A stretch of 64,000 bases of DNA from contig JBMZDR010000001.1 in NCBI GenBank assembly GCA_049614485.1, forward strand, positions 186,001-250,000, in the 5' to 3' direction. This document shows positions 17,478 to 26,832 of this stretch, one piece after another (positions within the stretch are counted from its first letter, which is position 1; every line of letters begins with the position of its first letter). The stretch is from GCA-2733415 sp049614485. GTDB taxonomy: Bacteria; Bacteroidota; Bacteroidia; Flavobacteriales; Flavobacteriaceae. The position numbers and the translations under genes were made by a program. The notes under the pieces are model-generated. The model searched no databases. It saw nothing but the letters and a program-made list of their open reading frames with translations, and had not been told where the DNA came from.

Positions 17478-19103
17478 TTATCCTAAAAAAGGATATCTAT
17501 AATCAACTGGAGTTACAAACGTTTCCTTAATTAAACGAGGAGAAACCCAACGTAATAAGTTTTGTGCAGAACCAGCTTTGTCATTTGTTCCCGAAGCTCT
17601 TGCGCCTCCAAATGGTTGTTGCCCAACGACAGCTCCTGATGGTTTGTCGTTGATATAGAAGTTACCTGCACTGTTTTGTAATGCTTTGTTGGCTTCTTCT
17701 AATGCGTATCTGCATTCAGAGAATACAGCACCTGTTAAGGCATATTCAGAAGTAGAGTCTACTAATTGTAATGTTTTAGACCAATCCTTGTCTTCATACA
17801 CATATATAGTTACTACAGGTCCGAATAATTCAGTTTCCATAGTTTTGTAATTAGGGTTAGTAGTTACAATAACTGTAGGCTCAATGAAGTATCCTTTAGA
17901 TTTATCATAATTTCCACCAGCAACTATTTCTGCGTCACTATCTTTTTTAGCTTGATCAATATAAGAAGCTAATTTGTCAAATGACCCTTCGTGAATTACA
18001 GCGGTAATAAAGTTGCTTAAATCCCCTGGAGATCCCATTTTAAATGAAGCAACATCTTCTTTAACGTGATTAATGATTTCTGTAGCTGTAGATTTTGGCA
18101 AGTAAATTCTAGATGCTGCAGAGCATTTTTGTCCTTGAAACTCAAAACCACCTCTTGAAATAGCTGTTGCTACTTGTTTAGTGTTTGAAGTTGGGTGTGC
18201 GATAATAAAATCTTTACCTCCAGTTTCTCCAACTATTTTCGGGTATGTTTTATAGGTGTGAATGTTTTCTCCAATTTTCTTCCAAATTTCTTTGAAGACA
18301 TAGGTAGATCCTGTAAAGTGGATTCCTGAAAAATCAGGGCTAGCCAATACAGTATCAGTAATCATTACGGGGTCTCCATAAACAACGTTGATAACGCCAT
18401 CAGGTACTCCAGCTTCTTTGAAAATATCAACAATTACTTTTGCTGAAAATATTTGATGATCACTTGGTTTCCAAACAACAGTATTTCCCATTAAGGCAGC
18501 ACTTGCTGGTAAATTTGCGGCAATTGCAGTAAAGTTAAACGGTGTGATGGCGTAAATAAACCCTTCTAGAGGTCTGTATTCAACTCTATTCCAAACACCA
18601 CTTGAAGAAGCAGGTTGGTCTTTGTAAATGTCAGACATGAATTTTACGTTAAAACGTAAAAAGTCAATTAATTCACATGCAGCATCAATTTCTGCTTGAA
18701 ATACATTTTTAGATTGTGCAATCATTGTTGCAGCATTTATCTTTGCTCTGTATGGTCCTGCAATTAAATCGGCAGCACGTAAAAATATAGAAGCACGTTG
18801 TTCCCATGGCATTTGTGACCATTGTACTCTAGCTTCTAAAGCGCTTGAAATTGCAGTGTCAATATGTGTTTTCTCTGCCAAATGATATGTTCCAACAACG
18901 TGTTGGTGGTCATGAGGTAAAGTCATGTTTCTGGTGTTCCCAGTTCTCACTTCGTCCTTACCAATATATAATGGTACATCAACTGAACTGTTGTAATATG
19001 CATTGTACTGTTGTGTTACAGCTTCTCTTTCTGGAGTTCCTGGAGCGTATGATTTTACTGGCTCGTTTATTGGTTCCGGAACATTGAAAAAACCTTTTCC
19101 CAT
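17478..19103 (-). CDS. pruA: L-glutamate gamma-semialdehyde dehydrogenase (P5C dehydrogenase)
   Basis: Oxidises glutamate semialdehyde (from pyrroline-5-carboxylate) to glutamate with NAD+, the second step of proline breakdown. The aldehyde dehydrogenase core shows TPFNF (187-191), KPSDHQIFS (212-220), GSTYVFKEI near 265, the general base Glu293 in VGETGGKD (291-298) and the nucleophile Cys327 in GQKCSAASR. At 541 aa with the N-terminal MGKGFFNVPEPINEPVKSY it matches the stand-alone type 1 P5C dehydrogenases of Bacteroidetes and eukaryotes, not the long PutA fusion. No proline dehydrogenase gene is in this window. Confidence 0.95.
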   Translation of the reverse strand: MGKGFFNVPEPINEPVKSYAPGTPEREAVTQQYNAYYNSSVDVPLYIGKDEVRTGNTRNMTLPHDHQHVVGTYHLAEKTHIDTAISSALEARVQWSQMPWEQRASIFLRAADLIAGPYRAKINAATMIAQSKNVFQAEIDAACELIDFLRFNVKFMSDIYKDQPASSSGVWNRVEYRPLEGFIYAITPFNFTAIAANLPASAALMGNTVVWKPSDHQIFSAKVIVDIFKEAGVPDGVINVVYGDPVMITDTVLASPDFSGIHFTGSTYVFKEIWKKIGENIHTYKTYPKIVGETGGKDFIIAHPTSNTKQVATAISRGGFEFQGQKCSAASRIYLPKSTATEIINHVKEDVASFKMGSPGDLSNFITAVIHEGSFDKLASYIDQAKKDSDAEIVAGGNYDKSKGYFIEPTVIVTTNPNYKTMETELFGPVVTIYVYEDKDWSKTLQLVDSTSEYALTGAVFSECRYALEEANKALQNSAGNFYINDKPSGAVVGQQPFGGARASGTNDKAGSAQNLLRWVSPRLIKETFVTPVDYRYPFLG

Positions 19104-19146
19104 GGTAATGTTATGTGTTTATGTTAAAATCTATTATTTAAGAAAT

Positions 19147-19154
19147 CAAAAATA
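19147..19154 (-). promoter_or_regulatory. -7 box (TATTTTTG) for pruA
   Basis: On the minus strand TATTTTTG lies about 45 bases before the pruA ATG. The nearest TTG is only 13 bases further upstream, so the -33 element is doubtful. Confidence 0.45.
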
Positions 19155-19235
19155 CTAAAAATAAAATCAATAGAATATGATATGGTAGCTATTGTTGAAA
19201 TGATGATGGTATACGTATGTTAAATTTTGTGAAGA

Positions 19236-19243
19236 TAATTTTG
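19236..19243 (+). promoter_or_regulatory. -7 box (TAATTTTG) for the NRDE gene
   Basis: TAATTTTG fits TAnnTTTG and lies 33 bases before the ATG at 19277. No good -33 element is visible. Confidence 0.4.
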
Positions 19244-19276
19244 TAAGTTGCATAGATGTAATCCGATTAAAATTAG

Positions 19277-19984
19277 ATGTGTACAGTAAGTTTTATTTAT
19301 AAAGGAAAGACAGATTTTGTTCTTACATCAAATAGGGATGAAGCAATTAACCGAAAAACGATTGCGCCTAGGTTGTATGAAGAGAATAATTTGTCATTGG
19401 TTTATCCGAAAGATACTGTAGCTGGTGGAACATGGATAGGTGCAAGTAGTCAAAACAGGCTATTGTGTTTGCTGAATGGTGCTTTTGTAAAGCATACACG
19501 TAAAGCCTCATACAAGAAAAGTAGAGGTGTTTTAGTTAAGGAATTGTTGTATGTTTCTGATATAGAAAGAGAAATTGAAAACTATGACTTCAATAATATT
19601 GAGCCGTTTACATTAATAATTGTCGATTGGAATTCTGAATTGAAGTTGATAGAGTTAGTTTGGGATGGAGTTCATGCCCAAATTACTGATTTGCCACTGG
19701 AATCGAAAATATGGAGCTCATCTACATTATATAATTATGAAATGAAGGTTTTGAGGCAACAATGGTTTGGTGAATACTTAAGCCAAAACGGCTCATCAAA
19801 AGAAGAGCTGTTTTATTTCCATGAACATTATGGTGTTGGTGATTCTATGTTAGATATGAAAATAGATAGAGGTTTGCTAAAAACGGTTAGTATTACGCAA
19901 TTTGAAAAAAATCAGAAGACGATTCAAATCGCATATAAAGACCTTTTGAAATCAGAACTTAGTCATACGGAGTTTAATATATAG
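19277..19984 (+). CDS. NRDE-family protein (TANGO2-like)
   Basis: A member of the NRDE family, homologous to human TANGO2, whose biochemical role is not settled (heme handling and lipid metabolism have been proposed). It has Cys2 right after the start (MCTVSF), as in N-terminal-nucleophile hydrolases, and the family motif at 17-23 (TSNRDEA). Then come AGGTWIGAS near 55-63, LLNGAF and a serine-rich region before SSTLYN. The length (235 aa) fits. There is no signal peptide, so it is probably cytoplasmic. It is followed after only 9 bases by the 334-aa gene, so the two are probably one operon. Confidence 0.85.
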   Translation: MCTVSFIYKGKTDFVLTSNRDEAINRKTIAPRLYEENNLSLVYPKDTVAGGTWIGASSQNRLLCLLNGAFVKHTRKASYKKSRGVLVKELLYVSDIEREIENYDFNNIEPFTLIIVDWNSELKLIELVWDGVHAQITDLPLESKIWSSSTLYNYEMKVLRQQWFGEYLSQNGSSKEELFYFHEHYGVGDSMLDMKIDRGLLKTVSITQFEKNQKTIQIAYKDLLKSELSHTEFNI

Positions 19985-19993
19985 GTTAAAAAA

Positions 19994-20998
19994 ATGAAAG
20001 AGAATACAGGAATATTGTTAGTGTTGGCATATCCAGAAACTATTGTTATGGTTGCTGATGAGTGGTATTCTCCTTTTTTAAAATATATAGGTATAGGAAA
20101 AAAAGATTATTTAAGAGCTGGTCATGCTGCTTTAGTACTCATTGATAAAGAAAAAGGTGATTTAGAGTATCATGATTTCGGACGCTATATTACTTCAGAG
20201 CCAAACGGAAGAGTGCGAGGTATGAGTTTTGATAGAGAATTGGAGTTTCCTTTAAGAGCTACTATTGCAGATGGTAAAGTTGAAAACTTAGAAGATATTT
20301 TGCGCTTCTTGGCTACAAACCCAAAAATAACACATGGTGAAGGGAAGCTTGTGGCCTCTGTTTGTGGTAAAATTAATTATAAAAAAGCCAGAACTCATAT
20401 AAATAAAATGCAAAATATGGGCTTAATACGTTACGCAGCATTTGTTAAAAACGCAAGTAATTGTGCGCGCTTTGTAACGTCAACCATAATAGCGTCTGTA
20501 ACTGATAATAAGATAAAAAAAAGGTTGATTGCCTCGCAATTATTTACACCAAGTACAGTTGGTAATGTGGTGATTTCAGATACTTGCTCTAAAATATATG
20601 AAGCGTCTGAAACAGGGGAGGTTAAAAAATTTACTTCTTCAGTAAGTAAAGAAAATCTAAGGTGTTTTTTGGACAAACTCCCGAATCATAAACCTAATTA
20701 CGAAGGGACGTTATATCCGAAACCTGTGAAAAACATTCACGCTAATGCGCAGTGGTTGGGTGGTATTGCTGCTGGGGCTTGGTTTGAGTTAACGTATGAT
20801 GCTAATTTGTTAGCGAATGAATTTCGGTTTAGGCGAATTTCACCAGATGGACACATTGATGTGGATGCGGTTTTTCAGTCAGAAGATGAGTTAATATTGC
20901 ATCAAAGTTTTGAGATACAGCATTATTCCAACTGTTTGTTTTGTACTGTAAAACAAGGCAAGCGAATATTTAAATTAAATTATTTACGAGATTTTTAA
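19994..20998 (+). CDS. unrecognised protein, permuted papain-like (NlpC/P60-LRAT-type) domain likely
   Basis: I cannot name this 334-residue protein. It has no signal peptide or membrane segment. The N-terminal half carries two features of the circularly permuted papain-like clan: a histidine in a strand (RAGHAALVLID, His44) followed by YHDFGRY (59-65), and a later helix start with NCARFVTSTI (Asn156-Cys157), resembling the NCEHF-type cysteine motif of LRAT and related enzymes. That order, His before Cys, is the permuted order. The C-terminal part (about 230-334) looks like a strand-rich domain (GAWFELTYD, EFRFRRISPDG). The upstream NRDE gene ends 9 bases before it, and its 3' end overlaps apaG by 4 bases. 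A thiol hydrolase or acyltransferase is my inference; a structural prediction would decide. Confidence 0.6.
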   Translation: MKENTGILLVLAYPETIVMVADEWYSPFLKYIGIGKKDYLRAGHAALVLIDKEKGDLEYHDFGRYITSEPNGRVRGMSFDRELEFPLRATIADGKVENLEDILRFLATNPKITHGEGKLVASVCGKINYKKARTHINKMQNMGLIRYAAFVKNASNCARFVTSTIIASVTDNKIKKRLIASQLFTPSTVGNVVISDTCSKIYEASETGEVKKFTSSVSKENLRCFLDKLPNHKPNYEGTLYPKPVKNIHANAQWLGGIAAGAWFELTYDANLLANEFRFRRISPDGHIDVDAVFQSEDELILHQSFEIQHYSNCLFCTVKQGKRIFKLNYLRDF

Positions 20999-21381
20999 TT
21001 TAGAGCAAATGGAGCACTTAGTTTAAATGTAGGTATTTGTACTTTAAACGTTTGTGATGAATGAAAACTAACCATGTTGTAAAACCCCTTCATAGAACCA
21101 TGTGGAGAGGCAAGTAAACAGCCTGAGTTGTAACTGTGTGACTCGCCTGGTTTTAATACCGGTTTGTTACCAACAACACCTTCGCCTTCAATAACTTCAG
21201 TGTAGTTTAGAGAATCGAATATTTTCCAATGTCTTGAAGTTAGTTGAACAGCCTCAGAACTTTGGTTTTCAATGGTGACAATATATCCAAAGGCGAAGTG
21301 CATTTTATAATTTTTATAAAACGTTCCTTCAAAATTTGTTTTCACAGAAATTTTAATGCCCCTAGTTATTTGTTGAACCAT
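20995..21381 (-). CDS. apaG: ApaG family protein
   Basis: A small single-domain beta-sandwich (fibronectin type III-like) protein of 128 aa. In enterobacteria apaG is linked to cobalt and magnesium efflux, but its molecular role is unclear. Characteristic runs are AFGYIVTIENQSSEAVQLTSRHW (29-51), VEGEGVVGNKPVLKPGESHSYNSGC (58-82) and GSMKGFYNM (90-98). It lies next to the T9SS Plug gene (80 bases apart, same strand) and its stop overlaps the convergent 334-aa gene by 4 bases. Confidence 0.93.
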   Translation of the reverse strand: MVQQITRGIKISVKTNFEGTFYKNYKMHFAFGYIVTIENQSSEAVQLTSRHWKIFDSLNYTEVIEGEGVVGNKPVLKPGESHSYNSGCLLASPHGSMKGFYNMVSFHSSQTFKVQIPTFKLSAPFALN

Positions 21382-21461
21382 TGTTATTTAATTTATTTAG
21401 TAAAAATAAGCAAAATTTATATAGTATCTGTTTTTTGAATCAAGATAAGTTGTCATGAAAG

Positions 21462-22703
21462 TTAATTACTGATGTTAATGGAGCTAGCGCTCCCAATTCC
21501 GATAACCTTGTCATATCTATCACCTAGGTTTTTATAATAGACTAAAACGGTATATTCATTTTCAGTTTGATAGAAATTTCCATCAATGAATGAATGGTCA
21601 ACGGAGTCATTTGTGTGAGTGATAAATTTATAGTTTACAAAGCCTTGCTTTATTAATGAAGTGTTTTCGTAGATTCCTTTTGCGATGTTGTAGGTCATTT
21701 CTGAAGCCGGGCTTAGTTCGTAGTTGTTGAAGTTACCAACAACATAAATTTTTCTTTCGCCAATATTCTCATAGTTTTCTAGTGAAAAATGCATTTTTAC
21801 ATAATCCGCTTCTATATCGCTGTTGTCAACATTTAAATTGCGAACTACAAAACCACCGTTAATGTCTGGGTTGTAGGTGTATGGTTCGTAGTTTCTAGAT
21901 GAGTTGGTGTAAAGATAGTTGTGGTAAATGTCTTTTAGTTCATAGCCTTGTGTGCTTACATTTCCGCCTCTAATGTTTTTATTGTCAAAATAAAAATATT
22001 CATTCCCTGCCCAGAATGAAGCTTCTTTGTCGTACCTGTACATTAGTTCATTTCCAAGTGTGTATTGTGGTTTTAAATTGGTGATGCAATCGTTAATGTT
22101 GTTGTTTTTAAAAACCAGTGTTTTAATAGTTTCTTTTGGGTTTATAAAAAAATCTTGTCTTGGTTTAATTGAGAATTGAACCACTTGTTTTGTGTTAATG
22201 AAATTTAAATCTCTAGATCTCTTAATTTGAGTTTTAACTGTGGCTCTGTTTTGAAAAACTATAAACTTTTTAGAAAACAACAACTCGCTATCATCATTAT
22301 ATATTTCTAAAAAATAATTTCCTGTTTTAATTATTCTTAAGTCGTTGTTAGGTATCCTAAGTCTGTAGTGGGAGTAGGCTTGTAGAGTGTTGTATGAATT
22401 TTCATAATCTTGAATATGTTGGTCGTCCAAGCCTCTTAGGTATTCACTTTTCATAAGTTGTGATGTTGACCAATCAAAGTTACAGTGTGTAATTTTATAG
22501 TAGTAATCAGCTTCGTCACCATTAATATCATCAAAAGAGAGTTCAAGTGTTTTTCCTAGTTCAATCAGTGGTATTTGTCTTTCTGAAGTTAGTTCTTGAA
22601 GTTGCACTGTTTTAATGTGGTTAGGAGGGTAAACTTCGTTTAGTACTTGTGCGTAGCTAAACTGAAAAATAAATATAGATGTGATTAGAATAATATGTTG
22701 CAT
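21462..22703 (-). CDS. type IX secretion system Plug protein (former DUF5103)
   Basis: A 413-residue exported protein with a signal peptide ending near residue 19 (FQFSYAQ). The order VLNEVYPPNHIKTVQL, then ADYYYKITHCNFDWSTSQLMKSEYL (65-89), then QAYSHYRLRIPNNDL marks the family once called DUF5103. The Flavobacterium johnsoniae member of this family was seen in the SprA translocon structure as the Plug that closes the periplasmic side of the pore. A carbohydrate-binding-like beta domain follows (YVVGNFNNYELSPASEMTY near 327). It is a stand-alone gene, divergent from the nqr operon. The assignment relies on my memory of the family pattern. Confidence 0.8.
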   Translation of the reverse strand: MQHIILITSIFIFQFSYAQVLNEVYPPNHIKTVQLQELTSERQIPLIELGKTLELSFDDINGDEADYYYKITHCNFDWSTSQLMKSEYLRGLDDQHIQDYENSYNTLQAYSHYRLRIPNNDLRIIKTGNYFLEIYNDDSELLFSKKFIVFQNRATVKTQIKRSRDLNFINTKQVVQFSIKPRQDFFINPKETIKTLVFKNNNINDCITNLKPQYTLGNELMYRYDKEASFWAGNEYFYFDNKNIRGGNVSTQGYELKDIYHNYLYTNSSRNYEPYTYNPDINGGFVVRNLNVDNSDIEADYVKMHFSLENYENIGERKIYVVGNFNNYELSPASEMTYNIAKGIYENTSLIKQGFVNYKFITHTNDSVDHSFIDGNFYQTENEYTVLVYYKNLGDRYDKVIGIGSASSINISN

Positions 22704-22838
22704 GAAAACGTGTTCGTTGTTTTGGTGTAAATATAGTCAAAATATGTGCCAAAGCGCATGACGTGTATTTCTTATTTAGAAAAATTATAAATAAAGAAAT
22801 TTGGCTTTACACAATTTTAAGACTTGGCTATTAAGTTG

Positions 22839-22846
22839 TAAATTTG
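22839..22846 (+). promoter_or_regulatory. -7 box (TAAATTTG) for the nqr operon
   Basis: TAAATTTG lies 30 bases before the nqrA ATG, giving a leader of about 25 bases. TTG at 22824-22826 is too close (12 bases), and TTTG at 22800-22803 too far, to be a standard -33 element. Confidence 0.5.
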
Positions 22847-22876
22847 GCTCGAATTTTTTAGAAAATCTACTCAATT

Positions 22877-24229
22877 ATGTCCAAAGACATTCGTATACGA
22901 AAAGGGTTTGACATTAAACTTGTTGGTGAGGCCGAAAAAAACACGGTGCAAGCTATACAAAGTAATGTTTACGCAATTCAGCTTTCTGATTTTCATGGAA
23001 TAATCCCAAAAATGCTTAAAAAAGTTGGTGATAAGGTACAGGCTGGTGAGGCTGTGTTTTATAACAAAACTAATGAAGCTATGATGTTTGCTGCTCCAGT
23101 TAGTGGTGAAATTTCTGAGATTATTCGTGGAGATAGAAGAAGAATTCTAACCATCAAAATCAGTGCAGATAAAGAGCAAAAACATACTAGTGTTTCTAGT
23201 GTAAATGTTGAAACTGCAAATGCTGAAACTATCAAAAATCATTTATTAGCAACAGGTTGTTGGCCTTTTATTAGTCAGCGTCCGTATGCTATAATCGCAA
23301 ATCCAGAAGTTGCTCCAAAAGCTATTTTTGTTTCTGCTTATGCAAGTGCGCCTTTGGCTGCTGATTACGATTACGTATTAGCTGGTAAAGAAGCGGAAAT
23401 GCAGGCTGCAGTAACTGCTTTAGGAAAGTTAACTGAAGGTGCTGTACACGTTTCTGTAGGGAAGAACTCAAACTCTCCTTTATCAGGTTTAAACGGTGTA
23501 ACATTGCATAAAGTATCTGGGCCACACCCTTCAGGGAATGTTGGTACCCAAATTAATAAAATTGATCCTGTTAATAAAGGTGAAGTAGTTTGGACGGTAA
23601 CACCTCAAGATTTAGTAATTATTGGAGAGTTGTTGTTAACTGGTAAATTTAATGCAGAGCGTACTATTGCTTTAGTAGGATCATCTGTTAAAAGCCCAAA
23701 ATACTACAAAACTAAAATAGGAGCTGAAGTAGCTACATTTGTATATGCTTCAGGAGTGCATACTGAAAACATTCGTGTAATTGGTGGTGATGTGTTGACT
23801 GGAGCTAAAGTAAATCCTGATGGATATTTAGGATATTACAACAATACAGTTACCGTTATTCCAGAAGGAGATGATTACGATTTGTTTGGTTGGAATAAAC
23901 CAGTATTCAATAAAGTGTCAACGTCAAGAGCGTTAACTTTTTCTTGGATGATGCCAAATAAAAAGTTTGACTTAAATACAAATACTAACGGAGAACACAG
24001 GGCATTTGTTGTTACAGGTTCTTACGAAGAGGTGTTTCCTTTAGATATGTATCCGTTACAGATGTTGAAAGCTTGTATGGTTAAAGACTTAGATGAAATG
24101 GAAGCTTTAGGAATGTATGAAGTTGCACCAGAAGATTTCGCTTTAACTGAGTTTATTTGTGTGTCTAAACAACCACATCAGCAAATCATTAGAGAAGGGT
24201 TAGACTTAATGTATAAAGAAATAGGATAA
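22877..24229 (+). CDS. nqrA: Na+-translocating NADH:quinone reductase subunit A
   Basis: The peripheral subunit of the Na+-NQR complex, which moves electrons from NADH to quinone and pumps Na+ out of the cell. The protein begins MSKDIRIRKGFDIKLVGEAE and has an RnfC-like fold with GDKVQAGEAVFYNK near 52-65 and APVSGEISEIIRGDRR near 73-88. The 450 aa match the family. It is the first gene of a tight six-gene operon (gaps of 2-4 bases except nqrD-nqrE). Quinone is probably menaquinone, which fits with menG at 7.4 kb. Confidence 0.97.
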   Translation: MSKDIRIRKGFDIKLVGEAEKNTVQAIQSNVYAIQLSDFHGIIPKMLKKVGDKVQAGEAVFYNKTNEAMMFAAPVSGEISEIIRGDRRRILTIKISADKEQKHTSVSSVNVETANAETIKNHLLATGCWPFISQRPYAIIANPEVAPKAIFVSAYASAPLAADYDYVLAGKEAEMQAAVTALGKLTEGAVHVSVGKNSNSPLSGLNGVTLHKVSGPHPSGNVGTQINKIDPVNKGEVVWTVTPQDLVIIGELLLTGKFNAERTIALVGSSVKSPKYYKTKIGAEVATFVYASGVHTENIRVIGGDVLTGAKVNPDGYLGYYNNTVTVIPEGDDYDLFGWNKPVFNKVSTSRALTFSWMMPNKKFDLNTNTNGEHRAFVVTGSYEEVFPLDMYPLQMLKACMVKDLDEMEALGMYEVAPEDFALTEFICVSKQPHQQIIREGLDLMYKEIG

Positions 24230-24233
24230 CGCT

Positions 24234-25427
24234 ATGAGCTTGAAAAGTAATTTACATAATTTAAAAGAAAAGTATAAAGGAACCAAGATGGCTCCTGCTT
24301 TTAACGCGTTACATACGTTTGTGTATTTGCCAAATGAGGTGACTCATTCTGGAAGTCATGTTCGTGTAGCGGACGATTTAAAACGTACAATGAATACGGT
24401 AATTATGGCTTTAGTGCCATGTTTGATATTCGGTATGTTTAATGCTGGTTACCAACATTATTTAGCTACTGGAGAAATTCAAGCAGCTTCTGCTGGTTTC
24501 TTTAGTCCAGAATTTTGGGCTATGGATAACTTGTTGTTAGGGGCTACCAAAATTTTACCATTAGTACTAGTGTCTTACATTATAGGTCTTGGTGTTGAAT
24601 TTATTTTCGCAATCATCAAAGGTCATGAGGTAGAAGAAGGGTATTTAGTGTCTGGTATGTTAATTCCGTTAATAGTTCCTGTAGATACACCATTATGGAT
24701 GTTAGCAGTTGCTGTTGTGTTCGGAGTTGTAATTGGAAAAGAAGTTTTTGGAGGAACAGGGATGAACATCTTAAACCCTGCATTAACTGTTAGAGCATTT
24801 TTATTCTTCGCGTATCCAACTTGGATGACTGGAGATAAAGTGTGGGTTGAAGGAGCTACTGCAGCTACTGGAACACCAGATGCATTTTCTGGAGAAACTA
24901 TATTAGGATCCTTAGCGCAAGCAAAAGAACACAGTTATTCAGTAATGGACCAGTTTTTAGGGTTTATTCCTGGGTCTGTTGGTGAAACATCTACATTACT
25001 AATTTTATTAGCAGGATTATTCTTAATCTTTACTAAAATTGGTTCTTGGAGAATTATGTTATCTGCAGTTGTAGGTTCTTTAATCATGGGATTAATCTTT
25101 AACCAAGTGGCGCCTTCTATGGAAGGAACAAAATTCTTTGCATTAATGAACTTGCCTTTCTGGCAACACTTATTAGTTGGAGGTTTAGCGTTTGGTATCG
25201 TGTTTATGGCTACAGACCCTGTATCTGCAGCACAAACAAACAAAGGAAAATGGATTTACGGTTTCTTGATTGGTTTCTTGTCAGTTATGATACGTGTGTT
25301 CAACCCTGCCTTCCCTGAAGGTGTAATGTTAGCTATTTTATTAATGAATGTTTTCGCGCCTACAATTGACCATTATGTGGTTCAAGGAAATGTAAAGAAG
25401 CGATTAAAACGTGTTAAAACAGCATAA
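24234..25427 (+). CDS. nqrB: Na+-translocating NADH:quinone reductase subunit B
   Basis: The large membrane subunit, with about ten hydrophobic segments from residue 53 onward. It binds riboflavin and holds a covalent FMN on a threonine. The FMN site is PGSVGETSTLL with Thr254 as the likely attachment residue, equivalent to Thr236 of Vibrio cholerae. GGTGMNILNPALTVRAF (173-189) and FMATDPVSAA are further family motifs. At 397 aa it is of normal size. ApbE, which attaches the FMN, is encoded 8 kb downstream. Confidence 0.97.
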   Translation: MSLKSNLHNLKEKYKGTKMAPAFNALHTFVYLPNEVTHSGSHVRVADDLKRTMNTVIMALVPCLIFGMFNAGYQHYLATGEIQAASAGFFSPEFWAMDNLLLGATKILPLVLVSYIIGLGVEFIFAIIKGHEVEEGYLVSGMLIPLIVPVDTPLWMLAVAVVFGVVIGKEVFGGTGMNILNPALTVRAFLFFAYPTWMTGDKVWVEGATAATGTPDAFSGETILGSLAQAKEHSYSVMDQFLGFIPGSVGETSTLLILLAGLFLIFTKIGSWRIMLSAVVGSLIMGLIFNQVAPSMEGTKFFALMNLPFWQHLLVGGLAFGIVFMATDPVSAAQTNKGKWIYGFLIGFLSVMIRVFNPAFPEGVMLAILLMNVFAPTIDHYVVQGNVKKRLKRVKTA

Positions 25428-25430
25428 GTT

Positions 25431-26183
25431 ATGGCTATAGATACAAGTAAAAATTCATACACAATTATATTTTCTGTTGTGATGGTAGTTGTAGTTGGGA
25501 CGTTGTTAGCGGGAATTTCTTCTGCATTGAGTCCTAATATTAAAGCAAATAAGAGAATTGAAAAAATGCAGAATATTATGTTTGCAATGGGGGTTACTGA
25601 TCCTGCAGACTCTAATGCATTTGCTCCTGCTGATAAAGCAGAAGGATTATATGAACAATATATAGGAACCGAGCAATACATTGTTAAAGGTGCTGTTGCA
25701 ACTAAAACAGAGGCTGCTTTTAAAATTGAAGTTAAAAAGGAGCAAGATAAAGTAAAGGCTAACGCATCTTATGAGCAACAATTACCGTTGTTTATCGGGA
25801 AAAAAGATGGCCAAGATTTTTACATCGTTCCAATTAGAGGAAACGGTCTTTGGGGACCGGTTTGGGCATACATGGCTTTAGATAAAAACATGGTTGTTCA
25901 AGGTGCATTTTTTGATCATGCAGGTGAAACACCTGGTTTAGGTGCCAATATTAAAGAATCATTCTTTAGAGATGATTTCGCTGGTGAGCACGTATTAGAT
26001 GCTTCAGGTTCTTTTAAAGGTATTGCTGTAAAGAAAGGAAACCTAGATCCTAAGAACGACAGAAAAACCGATAATGCAGTAGATGCTATGGCAGGTGCTA
26101 CAATTACTGGTGATGGTGTTTCTGCAATGATAAAAAAAGGATTGGCTTTATATGTACCATATTTTAAAACTTTAAAGAACTAA
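25431..26183 (+). CDS. nqrC: Na+-translocating NADH:quinone reductase subunit C
   Basis: A single-span subunit (hydrophobic residues 11-31) with a soluble domain carrying covalent FMN. The attachment motif is DAMAGATITGDGVS (218-231), with Thr224 as the flavinylated residue; the usual Ser or Thr three positions earlier is Ala221. GNGLWGPVWAYMAL (137-150) and GETPGLGANI (165-174) are conserved. The protein has 250 aa. It starts 3 bases after nqrB and nqrD follows after 4 bases. Confidence 0.96.
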   Translation: MAIDTSKNSYTIIFSVVMVVVVGTLLAGISSALSPNIKANKRIEKMQNIMFAMGVTDPADSNAFAPADKAEGLYEQYIGTEQYIVKGAVATKTEAAFKIEVKKEQDKVKANASYEQQLPLFIGKKDGQDFYIVPIRGNGLWGPVWAYMALDKNMVVQGAFFDHAGETPGLGANIKESFFRDDFAGEHVLDASGSFKGIAVKKGNLDPKNDRKTDNAVDAMAGATITGDGVSAMIKKGLALYVPYFKTLKN

Positions 26184-26187
26184 TATT

Positions 26188-26832
26188 ATGGGAATGTCAA
26201 AAAAACACAAAGGATTAATTTTAGATCCATTATCAGATAACAATCCGGTAACTATTCAGGTATTAGGAATTTGTTCAGCATTAGCAATTACTGCACAGAT
26301 AAAGCCATCTATTATTATGGCAATATCAGTAATATTCGTATTAGGAGCAGGAAACGTAATTATCTCTTTAATGAGAAATATTATTCCTTCTAAAATTAGA
26401 ATTATTGTTCAGTTAATTGTTGTTGCAACATTAGTAATTATTGTAGATCAAGTATTGAAAGCATTTTCGTATCAGTTAAGTAAAGATCTGGGAGCTTTTA
26501 TTGGGTTGATCATTACAAACTGTATTATTATGGGGCGTTTTGAAGCCTTTGCTTTAGCAAACAAACCTTGGCCATCATTTTTAGATGGTATTGGTAATGC
26601 TGCAGGGTATGGTATATTGTTGGTAATAGTAGCTTTTTTCAGAGAGTTATTAGGTGCAGGAACTTTATTAGGGTTTCAAGTATTTGGAGATCCAATTGAA
26701 AAGACAGGTTTATATGCTTTAGGATATGAGAATAATGGTTTCATGGTATTGTCGCCAATGGCGTTAATAGTAGTAGGGATAATTATTTGGGTACAACGTA
26801 CTAAGAATCCAGCTTTAGTTGAAGATCATTAG
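26188..26832 (+). CDS. nqrD: Na+-translocating NADH:quinone reductase subunit D
   Basis: A six-helix integral membrane subunit. Two cysteines, Cys29 (LGICSALA) and Cys112 (ITNCIIMGR), match the residues that hold the iron-sulfur centre shared between NqrD and NqrE, as known from Vibrio. GNAAGYGILLVIVAFFRELLG marks the NqrD/RnfE family. The protein has 214 aa, of normal length. It is followed by a 53-base gap with two small hairpins, the only larger gap in the operon. Confidence 0.96.
   Translation: MGMSKKHKGLILDPLSDNNPVTIQVLGICSALAITAQIKPSIIMAISVIFVLGAGNVIISLMRNIIPSKIRIIVQLIVVATLVIIVDQVLKAFSYQLSKDLGAFIGLIITNCIIMGRFEAFALANKPWPSFLDGIGNAAGYGILLVIVAFFRELLGAGTLLGFQVFGDPIEKTGLYALGYENNGFMVLSPMALIVVGIIIWVQRTKNPALVEDH

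Noticed and set aside
23322..23525. Frame of 67 aa antisense to nqrA
   Set aside because: Glutamine and leucine rich mirror of the nqrA frame, with no support.
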